A stretch of DNA of 64,000 nucleotides from Lepeophtheirus salmonis (Eukaryota; Arthropoda; Copepoda; Siphonostomatoida; Caligidae): contig NC_052143.2 of NCBI RefSeq assembly GCF_016086655.4, forward strand, positions 24,815,886 to 24,879,885, given 5' to 3'. The notes below the pieces were generated by a model, which worked only from the letters and a program-made list of their open reading frames with translations, did no database searches and was not told the origin of the DNA. Every line of letters begins with the position of its first letter. Positions within the stretch are counted from its first letter, which is position 1. This document shows, piece after piece, positions 24,701-35,174 of the stretch. Made by a program: the position numbers and the translations under genes.

Positions 24701-27700
24701 GGAGAGTCTCATTTCAGTGACTTTTAAATATGATATAAAAGTCAACCTTCCCTTTAGATATCACCAAATATTTCATCAAGATTATGTGAAAATTGAAGTT
24801 CAAACTCTCTTATCTTTAGAAACCACTCCAAATCTATCAATAAAAGATTGTTAATTACTCAACAACACACGACTTTACCTCATTTACAAAAAACTACACT
24901 CTGTATTTTGTTGTCAACTGTAATTTTTTCTGATTCTTTCCCCTGTTTTACTGTTTAGAACATTGATTGGATGAAATAAGAATAAAATCTTGGTAAGCTG
25001 GGAAAAATATCAACAGTAATTACATAATAATTCCATAGTTATACAGAATTGTCCGGTTACTAACAACTGATTTCGGGCCTTATTTCTGTTTCTTTTTAGA
25101 GGAAAGGTTATGAGATATATAAAAATAACGACGTGAATAACAAAGAATTTGTACATCCATAGATAAGAAAAAGTAGTTGATAGGAGGTATGATTACATCT
25201 AATAACAAAGTCATTATTGTACTTATCTGTCCATCTTATTAAAGAAAAAGTCACTTAAATGAGTTTTGTTGGGAGGGGGGGGGGGTATCAAAAGGAAAGT
25301 AATAAAATATTTGCATCATGGCTGGGCATTTATTTGGTCAAAAAACAACAATATATCATGATTTATGTGCGTATAATCTAACTACGTATTCCCTACCAAC
25401 ACATGTATCAATATAAAATCCCCAATTAAGGTTTCTCCTCCCCTCTCTACCATACACATATTTCAATCCTTATCAGCAATCGATAGACTTTAATATCCTT
25501 TTAATGTCAGTTACAGGTGTTACATTTATTTTTCATAACTACAACTATTATAACTATTATTAATCTTGAAGGAATAAAGAAAGAGAATGGTGCCTTTGTT
25601 ATATATTAATATTGGTACCATTTGCCAATAAAATATTAATATTTTTCTTATATTTTTTCCCCGTCGCTTTTCACTCGAAACTGACACATTATTTTTAACG
25701 AAGGGCTTTCTTGTGTCTCTGCAAAGAGTGTTGAAAAAGAAAAAGAAACATTACCTATAAGCCAGTATGTAGGGGAGTCCATGTCAAAGAGGTCTCATAG
25801 TGAGGGATTTTAGACATCAATTTATATATGTGTTTAGACTTACTATTCCCTCGTTCACTTTTGAATTCACTGTTATTTCATTTATAGGAATATAGTTTTC
25901 AAATTACTCTCAGACAGCAATGGAACGATGGAAGACTTCGCTTCAAGGACAAACTTCTCTCCATGGAAGGTATAGTCATTGACTTTGATTTCAATATGTA
26001 TTTGTGTCTCTTGTTACAAAAGAAAACAACCAAATTTAATATATTATTGTTATGATAAAAATGTTTTTGTTAATTAACGAAAATGACTCATTTTTAATAA
26101 GCTTTTTATTGCAATTAACTCTCACAGATGATAGGATAATGAATGAGCCACGCACTAAAGGAATGAGTCAAAATATAAACAAACCAGCTGCTTCATAACT
26201 ATACAAAAATTAAAATATATATATATATCAGGACAAGAACATTAAAAATTCACATAACACCACAATGTCTTATAAAAGTATACAAGGCACATTTAGATTC
26301 TTGTAATCAATAGAGGTTATATCCCTCACAATTGCTATAATCATTATAAATGCATTTCCACCTCAATCTATGAAGTCGGGCAAGCAATTCATTTTCTCTT
26401 CATTTTATGCAGAGTTTTTTATTTTTTATTCGAGTCCATATTTTGAAGACTTTATGTTTCTGTCTTCAAAATTAAATCCCGTTGAGTCCCGTATTTTAAA
26501 GATTTGAAATTTGACTTGAGTTAAAATCAAAGACTCCAGACTTAATTTGGCCCCAAAAATTAAGTATCGAGACCATTTTTAACTAATTATATCACAGTTC
26601 TTTTAAACTTTATCTCTTGAAAAAGAAATATTACTTGATTGCATTTTTATGGGGAAAAAACTTCATTTGAGTCAAAATAAGTAGCAAAATATTAACAATG
26701 AGTAATATGCTACTTAATTGTTGAGATTTGGGTTGGTCTTGGCCATTACTTTTAATTTATTACAACTAATTTATAGAGAACATAAAAAAGAACTTAAAAA
26801 AACCTGAAGACTCGGATCAACAGAAAAAGGATAGAAATGAACTTGAAAGAAATCTGAGGGATAGGATACACATATTAAAGAACTTGTACTACTTGTCAGC
26901 GAATACTTGAGACTCGATATCAACCACTAATATGACACAGGGTTGATCTTATCTAGGGGTACACATTTTATTATTTTCAATCCGGAGTTACATTGGTGCA
27001 AAATTACGGAGGAGGACAACAGGACATTCATTCTCTGAACAGAGGAAGCCGAGACGGTTGGAAAGAGCAAAGAAGATTCTAAGTTCTCTAAAGGCCAACA
27101 AAATTTGGTATAATATGCTATTTTCTGATATTAAAAAAAAACCCCTGCTATGTCACAACATAACGTACAGACAACAATGTATCAGCTTCAGAGCAAAAAA
27201 TCCAGTAGCCAGCACAGGTAAAGTCTGCCCTCCCATTTTTGTGGAGAGGAAGGAGCGGCTCAATGCAGGTGCTTATATCAAACTTCTGGATAATAAAGTG
27301 TCAGAGAAAAGTTCGGGGACAACTTTGTTTGCACTTAAGACGGAGCACCGTTAAGACCCAGGCCTTCATGAGAGAGAAAAACTCTATGTACTTTTGGGAC
27401 CTCAACATGTGGTCATCCTCCTTTCTAGACGTGAACCCCTTGGACTACTGTATCTAGGCGTGTCTGGAGGAGATGGTATGTGATACTCCTCACAGGAGTG
27501 GTGAGTCACTAGAGGCTTCCGTCAAGAAGGAGTGGACCAAGCTGAAGTCTGTCTGACTACATAGTCAAGCCCTGCAAGGGATTTAGGCCTCTTATTGAGA
27601 TATTGTTATTGTGCAGGCTCACATAAAGAATAAAAATTGTGGGGAGACCTATTTTCAAATGATTTCCTTAAATAAATGTTATGACAAAACCTTTCGTTTA

Positions 27701-30700
27701 AATTTTACTCCTGAAAAATTGAAAAAATAAAATGTTTACCACTAGATGAGAGCAACCCTGTATTTGGATTTGCAATATATAGGTATACATAGGAAGGTTC
27801 TCCCATCTCTGTTTTTAAGTACAGTTTATACCCTGGGTTAAATTTTTTGAGAATGGCTTGGGCAGTGTTGTGTGAATCCTTATTTAGGATTGAAGACTGA
27901 GTCCAATTCACTCACAGTTCCGTATATCCACCCTAAAACTGATAAAGTAAATTCTATGAGTACATCACTCAGCTTCATTTATTTAATCAGTTCATGTTCT
28001 CATGGGTCCTAATACTGGACTCTACCGAATAAATTAGGGCTGACATAACCTTAGATGTTTGTTTTTTTATTTTTTCTTTATTCAAGAATCAAAGCATTTA
28101 CATTAAAATGAACTTTATTTCCTTTCGCAGCTCGAATAGGAGATAAATTTGACAAAGGTTGGCCTGTTCCAAAAAATCACTGTCATATGTACACTCAATG
28201 TTGAGAATGAATTTTACTTTATTTATTTATTTTTTCTATGTGTCTAATTAGAAATGCATTATTATATTTTCTTAACTACTGCAACCTTAGTGCTCAATGT
28301 TACTTGTTATATACATAATACATATATTACTCTTTTTTTTCATCCAATCTTCAAAAAAAGTTAATCAAATTGATTTCTGTATGTTTGGCTCAATGTATGT
28401 TTATTTTATGTGTTTTGAAAGCGCACGCTGGATTGATTAACATAACAGTCATTTACCTATATATATATATTTAATAACTAACATTATTATATTATATTTT
28501 TGTGTTACTGTTTCCCAAAAAAGATACTCTTTTGTTTCATTACACACCCTGGCAAGCTACAGCTTATTCGTACAGGCACATATTCAGATCCTTTCCTGTT
28601 TTGATATGCATATGTGTCTCTTACCCATTGATTGATTCACACATACATAAATAAAAGGTCGTCCATCAAGGTCACACACTATGTTTCATTATAGTCAAAT
28701 AATCATATCTAACCATAAAATGTTGAATCGTTTCGTGACTTTTTTGATAATTTCATTGTTTGGGTGAAATTTGGTTTTATCAGAATTCCTTTTTATCCTG
28801 ATGCAGCCTCATCTGGAGGCCTCTTTCAAAAAGGTTGGTTCCTATGGATTTTTAATGACTTTTTTTTTTCTTCGTTTCTTTTTTTCTTCATTATTTTCTT
28901 TTGTTTTAGAACCTATAATCATTTTTTAGGTCAAATAATTTTTTTTTGAAAAAACTATTATACAAATCATTATTTAGAACTTCATATATTACGTCATCAA
29001 ATTGGGTGATTTTCTCTCTCTATACTTTCCCCTTCATTATTCTTCATCTACATATTACTTATTTATAAATAATAATTTCAAACATAATGAAACAGTTATA
29101 CTATAGGACATAGATGGCTTGCGATTTTGGACGCTTTTTGCATGTTTTTACTACCTACCTTTACTACATTATTATTATTATTTGTATATGTTGTGACTTT
29201 TTGTGTTAAATAGAGTAAAGTATAATGAATGATCTGTCATTTTCTCTCGTTGTAATGTGCCCACATAATTTTCATATGAGATTTTACTTTGAAATTCTTA
29301 TAAAAAATAAATGGAATTAAAATTCACGCAAATGATGTACAAACTATTTAAACTAGTTATTTAAGAATTTTAAAAAATAGCGAAGAGAGAACGTTAATTA
29401 AATTCAAGTTATTTTTTAAAAAATAGCGAAGAGAGAACGTTAATTAAATTCAAATTATTTAAAAAAAAAATAAGAAATAGGCTTAAGGTAAGTGGAGAAA
29501 GAAAATAATAATGGGTACTTTATTTTGCACGATTTTTAAAAGAGCCATTAACTGCATGATTTAATGGCCTTTCTGATTTGGTTTTTATACTCTAAATAAT
29601 TATCAAAATAAAGTATTTTTTTATAATACAAAAATTGTCAATACACGTGTATATTATAATAATTATTCATCAATTTTTTTTTTTTTTTTCCTTTTTTCTC
29701 TTTTGCACCTTCCTCACAGACAAAATCCGCTATTTGACCATGACTGACTCAAGCAAGGTATGGATGCCGGACACATTCTTTCGGAATGAAAAAATTGGTC
29801 GTTTTCACAACATCCTCCAGGATAATCTCTATGTACGGGTATTTCCAAATGGAGATGTGCTCTACTCCATTCGAGTCTCGTTGACTTGCGCCTGTTCCAT
29901 GCATTTGGCTCTTTTTCCTCTGGACAAACAAACGTGTAATTTGGATGTGGCGAGCTGTAAGTACAACATTTCCTATCTTTATATATATATTATTTTTAGA
30001 TACAACTTATATTAATATCAATCTTGACCATGGTTTTATTTCTTAATAATATAGCAAAAGGATCCGATTTAAACATCTAAACCTTTAGGGATTATCAGCT
30101 TTAAATCCAATAATACAACTTTGTTCTTTGGCTTTTTAAAATAATGTTAGTCTCCAAAGATCTGTAGGCATATTTGGAAGACACTGAGATTTCAATATAA
30201 GGGATTCTATTATTAGAATTAATGTATATGACTTGAAATTGAAGTGATCATTCTATATTTTGATTATATAGCTACATACGTTCATAGAATTGACAAGATC
30301 ATTTTACAATATTAGAAATCAAACATTAACTAAAATTAAGTTTAGATTTTCAATTTAATAGCTTAGAAAAAGGTTATTTCAAGAGCAAAAATGTTTATTT
30401 TTAAATGTTCAGAAGGTTAAATTAACTTTATTTTATCCAAAAAAATAATTTGAGCAAAAAAGTATTAAGGATTACGTATTCACAAAAGTTATTTTTGTTT
30501 TTCTATTGATTTGAAAATCTATGAATATGAAATAATTTTATAGGTTTGAATTGATTTTATGATTTTGAGTATTGTACTTTTCATTTGTAGCAAGTACAAT
30601 GGAATTATGTAGAAAAATCACACTATACCTTTATCAAAAATGTAAATAATATAATATAAAAAAAACCTTATAGACACACTATCCAATTTTTATTTCAAAA

Positions 30701-32729
30701 TAACTTAATTCGGGGAGTGCTACAGCCCTTCCAGCCCACGCCCTACAATTTGAAAAAACTGATTAAAATTCAGTCTTAGAAAAAGGTGGATACTCCAAAT
30801 TTTGATGGTTCTTTTCAAAGTAGTAAATATCATAATTATTTGATGATATTATTAAAAATGTTAAATTAATAAATATATAAATTTTTAATCTCGCCAGTTA
30901 TATGTATATGTTTTATATTTGATAATAAAAACAAATGACATTGAGTGCCTCTTTAAAGATAGAATGATTGTGCAAATTTGATTATTTTGATTACTTTTTC
31001 CATTCTCTCTCTCTTTGTTTCTTTCTTTTTCTCTCTTTTTTCTTTGATTTGTTGCTTTCTAAAAAATAAAAAGATGTTATTTTTTTCCAAGGCTTTCCCC
31101 TACATACATTTCTTCTTCAATTGGGGAGTTTGTAGTGTGTACCTTCATTACATCAATTATCCTTCAATTGACATACTTTTTTGGTTGCCTTTCTATACAT
31201 ATATCTATACTGTTTTTAGCTTTAATGAAAGTAAAATTCCTTCGAATTAAATATTTAATATCCTTCAATAATATTAATATCTGATTTTATCAGGTTAACA
31301 TATAAAATAATTGAGTTTTTTTCTTTATGGTTCTCAGATACAGCATAATTAGCTCATTAATTCTGAATAACTCTCTTTTTCCTTTTTATCAATTCTTATA
31401 AAATATGATGTAAGCAGTATGTATATAAGGTTTCCTCTCTTTAAAAAAGTCAATGCCTTCATTTAAAGGTGTATTCTCTGTCAAAAGGGGTTGACTAACT
31501 CCGAGGCACCTGTTGTACTAAGTATCTACCACGTTTGGAAATCATAAATGTGGACATCACATTACATTAATAGAGCCTTTTCTACATATTTTTTGGGAAG
31601 GGGGGAATAAATAAAATTCAACTCGGAATTTCATATCTTATTAGTATATTTACAAAGGTTTACTAAGAGATTTTAATAAATTGTTTTTCTTAAAAATTGG
31701 ATAAAATAAAAACACACATATGTATGTTTGTAGAATTATAATTGAATTCTACATAGGGGTGTTATTTTTTATTTTCATTAAGTAAATATTCGTTCCCCTT
31801 TCTAGATGGTTGGACTATGAACGACCTCATTTACCAATGGAAGGAAACAAATCCCGTTCAAATGGTAGCGAATCTCTCACTGCCTGGAGGATTCAAGCTT
31901 GATGGATTCACAAATCATAACTGCGACGTCAAAACGGCCACTGGTTCTTACTCCTGTCTTCGAGTGGAAATCACTTTTGCTCGACAACTCTCCTTCTACG
32001 TCCTCACGATCTACATCCCCTGTTTTATGATTGTACTTGTCTCGTGGATGAGCTTTTGGATTGATCACAAAGCCGTACCAGCACGTGTCTCACTTGGAAT
32101 CACAACTCTTCTGGCCATGAGTACAACTCAGGCCTCCATCAACTCCTCCCTCCCTCCAGTTGCGTATACAAAGGCCATTGATGTTTGGTGCGGGGTCTGT
32201 GTTACTTTTGTTTTCAGTGCACTTCTAGAGTACGCCCTCGTGAATTACGCCTCTCGGTAAGTACAGCACAATGACGATTCATGATATAAATCAGTCACGT
32301 TTTACTTCTTTATTTAGGTCGGATGCTCAGAGGGCTGCCAAACAAAAAGAGGCCAAAGAAAGGGAGTTGGAACAGTGCGCTTTCAGTACTGAACGGATTG
32401 AAGATGGCGGATTTCCCCTCTCCATGGTAAATCGATTGCCTTATGATAGGACAGAAAACATGTCTCATTCGCATTTTCTCTTTAAGGATCCTCTAATGAG
32501 ACGCATTGAGGGAGCTCCTATGATACCTCCCGGAGGACTTCTCCAGAATGAGATTCCTCTTCAAGTTCGTCGAAATCCCATTTCCGATTGGTGCCAAAGA
32601 TTTCAATTTCGAGCGAAGAAAATTGATGTCATTTCCCGCTTCCTCTTTCCCAGTACTTTTGCTTTCTTCAACATTCTATACTGGTCCTACTATCTCACTC
32701 AAGAGCAACAGACCAGTAAGAAGAAATAA
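15599..32729 (+). CDS. GluCl: glutamate-gated chloride channel, 5' end incomplete (six exons)
   Basis: This is a pentameric Cys-loop receptor subunit, which opens a chloride pore when it binds glutamate at nerve and muscle membranes and is the target class of avermectins. Six exons splice to 477 residues. In order they carry the N-terminal helix (EEKKILDSVLG..YDKRIRPSG, about 34-57), the binding domain, and the Cys-loop with Cys170 and Cys184 spaced by 13 residues. Then come the loop-C Cys230/Cys241 pair, M1 (253-275), Pro-Ala-Arg 282-284 before M2 (about 285-305), M3 (316-337), a cytoplasmic loop and M4 (445-467). Arg74, Arg93, Ser161, Ser190/Tyr191, Thr236 and Tyr239 fall where the C. elegans GluCl glutamate contacts lie. 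Length is normal for the family. No signal peptide is encoded: the first exon begins in mid-codon, so the start is missing. A HisCl or GABA subunit fits less well. Confidence 0.93.
16240..16500 (+). mobile_element. deleted mariner copy, left arm of an inverted pair
   Basis: The outer part (about 16280-16350) is the reverse complement of the outer end of the mariner relic to its right (about 17450-17540); both share GGTTGAGTGATTGAAATTAA. Directly inside it, on the plus strand, is a transposase carboxy terminus reading HLEAIIAAKEATLVLKHH (about 16383-16440), then a 3' UTR similar to that of the right copy. The remaining transposase is gone, so this is an internally deleted copy in head-out, tail-in orientation. 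Confidence 0.6.
16740..17560 (-). mobile_element. mariner relic, right arm of an inverted pair
   Basis: From the right end inward on the minus strand there is the terminal-repeat-like end (about 17540-17450). Next is an amino-terminal transposase segment with a degraded second helix-turn-helix (THERDLGVSHKTVQRPIKKG, about 17245-17170) and RVDRQLLRTAMKETHLF. A deletion removes the catalytic core, then the carboxy end follows: SxDANLLD (third aspartate segment), AHVEEKACSVGYPNTEVLKA and CRRLEA (about 17045-16865). Multiple stops and frame changes are present. The several plus-strand open frames between 16959 and 17637 are shadows or terminal-repeat DNA. Confidence 0.75.
17754..17786. repeat. 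inverted repeat in intron 1
   Basis: CCCCATGTTT pairs perfectly with AAACATGGGG across a 13-base loop. No function can be assigned. Confidence 0.7.
20041..20692 (-). pseudogene. mariner transposase relic (both ends present, core deleted)
   Basis: The minus strand gives an amino-terminal stretch containing EDPTKSMNHLPNDFSVPART and IKRSVKGDL (about 20400-20310), the mariner helix-turn-helix region. After a deletion comes YSPDLNSLDSAV with the third catalytic aspartate (about 20235-20200). The tail follows: KKKTNETPHPKLDTLKAAIL, AAWDKICH and AKALIDAKGGHIE, with stop at 20043-20041. The DEK and QQDGAPAHT blocks are missing and in-frame stops interrupt the rest. It lies in intron 1 of the channel gene, antisense to it. 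Confidence 0.85.
22242..22309 (+). CDS. GluCl: GluCl exon b (68 bp)
   Basis: Acceptor TTTTTTTAG and donor GTAAGA bound a 68-bp exon that joins phase 1 to phase 0. It encodes residues 62-84, reading DSASLVTVNIFVRSFSNIDD then VKM. This is the beta-strand segment that supplies the first binding-site arginine (Arg74). It restores the otherwise missing link between exons a and c exactly, both in phase and in homology. In insects the equivalent exon of GluCl is a known alternatively spliced cassette. Confidence 0.93.
22310..25887 (+). other. GluCl intron 2 (3578 bp)
   Basis: GT-AG intron of AT-rich sequence. No transposase fragment or alternative exon was recognised. Confidence 0.85.
25888..25969 (+). 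CDS. GluCl: GluCl exon c (82 bp)
   Basis: Acceptor TTTATAG and donor GTATAG. It encodes residues 85-111, including EYSFQITLRQQWNDGRLRF, the strand and loop-D segment with the second binding-site arginine (Arg93). It starts in phase 0 and ends in phase 1. The donor has a weaker +4 to +6 match than the others. Confidence 0.92.
27005..27626 (+). pseudogene. mariner transposase relic in intron 3
   Basis: One frame gives the conserved RLERAKKILSSLKANK block, then FSDIKKK where FSDEKxF is expected. NPVAST and RLNAGAYIKLLDNKV follow. After a frameshift comes KTQAFMREKNSMYFWDLNMW and SSFLDVNPLDYCI, the third catalytic segment with Leu-Asp in place of Pro-Asp. The tail has a degraded HRSGESLEASVKKEWTKLKS and YIVKPCKGFRPLIE, ending near 27626. 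The amino-terminal helix-turn-helix part is not visible. Multiple stops and frame changes make it non-functional. Its deviations from the other relics in the window indicate a separate mariner lineage. Confidence 0.87.
29371..29462. repeat. 46-bp tandem duplication
   Basis: Two adjacent copies share TAAAAAATAGCGAAGAGAGA and continue identically through ACGTTAATTAAATTCAA; only the 3' edge differs. It lies about 260 bp upstream of exon d. Confidence 0.85.
29720..29956 (+). CDS. GluCl: GluCl exon d (237 bp)
   Basis: A long pyrimidine tract ending in CTCACAG precedes it and the strong donor GTAAGT follows. It encodes residues 112-190, including VWMPDTFFRNEK (loop A) and FPNGDVLYSIR (Ser161 of the binding site). 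The complete Cys-loop follows, CSMHLALFPLDKQTC, with its canonical Phe-Pro-Leu-Asp core, and then the start of loop B. Both ends split codons (phase 1). Confidence 0.96.
29957..31805 (+). other. GluCl intron 4 (1849 bp)
   Basis: GT-AG intron, AT-rich. A plus-strand open frame at 30978-31250 is low complexity and pyrimidine-rich and is not supported as coding. Confidence 0.9.
31806..32256 (+). CDS. GluCl: GluCl exon e (451 bp, loop C and M1-M3)
   Basis: It encodes residues 191-340 and most of codon 341. It contains loop B YGWTMNDLIYQW, loop C with Cys230 and Cys241 and TGSYSC, and M1 (SFYVLTIYIPCFMIVLVSW). Next are the anion-selectivity motif AVPARVSLG, an M2 with Thr at 6' and Leu at 9', the linker SSLPPVAYTKAIDVW, and M3. 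Gly320 after Trp-Cys in M3 is the position at which glycine favours high ivermectin sensitivity. Donor GTAAGT. Base composition is clearly less AT-rich than the flanks. Confidence 0.97.
32257..32317 (+). other. GluCl intron 5 (61 bp)
   Basis: A very short intron with GTAAGT donor and TTTATTTAG acceptor. It splits the Arg codon at the end of the YASRSD sequence just after M3, a position where the channel alignment is continuous. Confidence 0.95.
32318..32729 (+). CDS. GluCl: GluCl exon f (412 bp, cytoplasmic loop and M4)
   Basis: It encodes residues 342-477. A charged cytoplasmic loop begins SDAQRAAKQKEAKERELEQC. M4 follows (KIDVISRFLFPSTFAFFNIL then YWSYYL), then a short extracellular tail ending QQTSKKK and a TAA at 32727-32729. 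Loop residues between the conserved edges are divergent, as is usual in this family. Confidence 0.96.
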
Positions 32730-32985
32730 ACAAAAAAACAACCTAATCACTTGTCAATTAAAGAAGAAGGAAAGGGTGTCAAAGATTGCCAAAAAACATT
32801 TGGAATTAAAGTTGGAAAGGATTCTGGGAAATTAATGTAGACTTAGAGAAGAAAGTTTTGTAATTAGATTTGGATCGACGTTTTAGCAAAAAATAAATAT
32901 ATTATTATTTCCTATTGAGGAAAGGGATTTACGTTATTATTAAACATATATGTATGTTGTTGTTGTTGTTTTTTTTGTATTTTTT
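32730..32985 (+). promoter_or_regulatory. GluCl 3' UTR and polyadenylation signal
   Basis: AATAAA at 32892-32897 lies about 165 bp after the stop and is followed by TG-repeat and T-rich sequence (about 32950-32975), the usual downstream element. An overlapping plus-strand frame at 32548-32835 is an out-of-frame shadow. Confidence 0.7.
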
Positions 32986-34588
32986 ATCATTTCTCTTTTT
33001 TTTCTTTCCTTCCCACTTGGACGTCTAAAAATTAGAATTGTGACAAGATGTCCACTCGTCTAAGCATCTTCCCTCTCCCTTTCTCTCTCTCTCGCACACA
33101 TTCACTTAATTAATTAATAATTATTAATGTTTATAGTCAGCTTTGATTTTATAATTTTTAACTTATTAGTTTTTCCTGATTTTTTTATTTTAAAATCAGT
33201 GAAACAAAGGTGCTGTCACTGCTCTAAAAAATATATTTGGCATATTAATGCCCCTGCTGCTCGTCTACGCGCTGTAAAAGAAAAATTGTACATAAGTAAA
33301 TTCAATTTTTTTCCTTTCCTTTTTAAGAGTTTCTTAACCGTTGTTTTATGCGTTTTTGTCATTCATTATTCATTATTATTTTTTGTCTATTCGTATTGGT
33401 CATGTGTGTATTGAATTCATTCTGTAACTTTGAAGAAAAACAAACGTTCAACCATTATATATTAATTATAATGGGTTCATAGTTAGTTTTATATACACAT
33501 AACATACCTATATTAAATAATATAAATTGTATACAGTTTCTGATATTCTCAATAGTAAATGTTAATGCTATAAAAATCTTATTTAATTATGTCTTTAGTG
33601 TATGTTTCTAGAAGGAAGGAAAGATTATCGCTGTTTTTGAAAAAGTATTAATTTTTAGTATTGTGGTCATACATTTATTACTATAAGTACTACAACATAG
33701 TATGCTGTTAATTAATTAATTATTACACGTTTTTGATAATAATATGATGATTCATTATTTAATTGGGAAATCTTTTGTCTTTGTTTTTTTTTAAATAAAT
33801 TATGTCATTTTAGAGAAAAATCTGGAGTATCAACTAACTACTTATTTCATCCAAATCGTAGGGAATCATTAAAAACCTTGTCTTTAAAATTCGTTTGTTC
33901 ACAGTAAGCCCCATTTAAGGTGTAAGCTCTAAAGGCGTATATTCTCCAGTAATGACATTTATAAACAAAGTTGTAAATTCTAACAAAGTCGGTATGAAAA
34001 AAACCAACCGAAAGTTGGATGGTTAACCCTGACCAGGGACGGTTCTAGGTGGCACAGAGAATATTTGATCCGATATCCTGCGCTCCTTGCTCGATAATTT
34101 ATAAAAAGAGCACCAAAATGTATCAGGATAGACTTTTCATAAATTTAAGCAAGGTAATTCAAAACTCTATTATTATTATTTTTAATTTAAAAAAAAGAAA
34201 GAGCCTTAAATTTAAAATCAAGTGAAATTATTATCGTTTTCATCCAATTTTTTAAAAAAGGTCTCTCACAGCTTAGTCAAAATCAAAACAGATACATTTT
34301 TGGGTGAAGTGCATGTTAGCTTTCCTAACGTTTTATTTGATTAGCTGCAACCACCAATTAGAAGGGGTTATAAACACAAATCCCACTTAGTATCTAGAAA
34401 TTTCATAGGTAGGAATTATTCATATGTCAAATCTCAATTCTACTCTAATTCCAACAAGGATTTACATTTAAAACTACCTAACCGAGTTACTCTTAGTTTC
34501 TCATGAGCATTCCCACTCGTGGTATCTATGTATATATTTAGATATTCTGTTCTCAAGAGTTAAAGAATAATGAGAAAACTTTTGAAAA
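32986..34588. other. intergenic AT-rich DNA downstream of GluCl
   Basis: CT-rich microsatellite-like sequence near 33080. No supported coding; the plus frame at 33127-33414 is low complexity with no domain. Confidence 0.5.
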
Positions 34589-34596
34589 ATAAAAAC

Positions 34597-35134
34597 TAGC
34601 GATGGAACGATTCTAAAAAGAATGTCAATACCGATTCCGATATAATTCTAGTAAAATTTACCGTTGTTGATTCCAATGCGATAATTAAAAAACAATTTTT
34701 CAATCAGGTGCTTCCACATGATTATATATATTTTTTTAGGGGAGGGGGCTAAGTTTTTGGATTTTTTTTGAAAACAAATCCAAAAATAAATTAAAAAAAA
34801 AATTTCAAATATACAATTATATACTTAAATTTTTTGAAAATTCCGCAATTATTCAGAAAAAAATTAACTTTTTGGAGAAAAATTTACAAAATCTAATGAT
34901 GTTCACAAAAAAAAAAAAAATTCTGAAAAATTTCAAAAATCCCCAGCTTTCAAAATTTTTAATGTTAAAAAAAAAATTAAATTAAATTTCAAATATTAAA
35001 ATAGTTTTTCATATCTAAGAAAAGTAATAAATGGTTAAGTACCATTAATAAATAAGAATCGCCATCCCTAATTAAATATTATTATCCCGATACGGATTTC
35101 AGAATAAACACCTGAATTCTCAATTCCATCACTA
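34597..35134. mobile_element. hAT-type MITE (non-autonomous DNA transposon)
   Basis: The ends TAGCGATGGAACGA and (reverse complement of the right end) TAGTGATGGAATTGA form a terminal inverted repeat of the hAT type. They are flanked by 8-bp direct repeats ATAAAAAC (34589-34596) and ATAAAAAT (35135-35142), which differ at one base. An 8-bp duplication is the hAT signature. The 538-bp interior is AT-rich with no transposase. Confidence 0.75.
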
Positions 35135-35174
35135 ATAAAAATACTATTCAGATTGCCAATTGCAAAGAATTTTA

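Larger units (their letters stand above)
25970..29719 (+). other. GluCl intron 3 (3750 bp)
   Basis: GT-AG intron containing a sense-oriented mariner relic (27.0-27.6 kb) and a 46-bp tandem duplication (29371-29462). The acceptor is preceded by a long pyrimidine tract. Nothing else in it was recognised. Confidence 0.85.

Noticed and set aside
26380..26940. GAGTC-containing ends as a transposon with inverted repeats
   Set aside because: The inverted match is short and imperfect and no target duplication was seen.
28764..28949. Frame containing FRIPFYPDAASSGGLFQK as an extra GluCl exon
   Set aside because: The exon c to exon d junction already restores phase and homology; inserting this would disrupt the binding domain, and the frame ends in low-complexity Phe-rich sequence.
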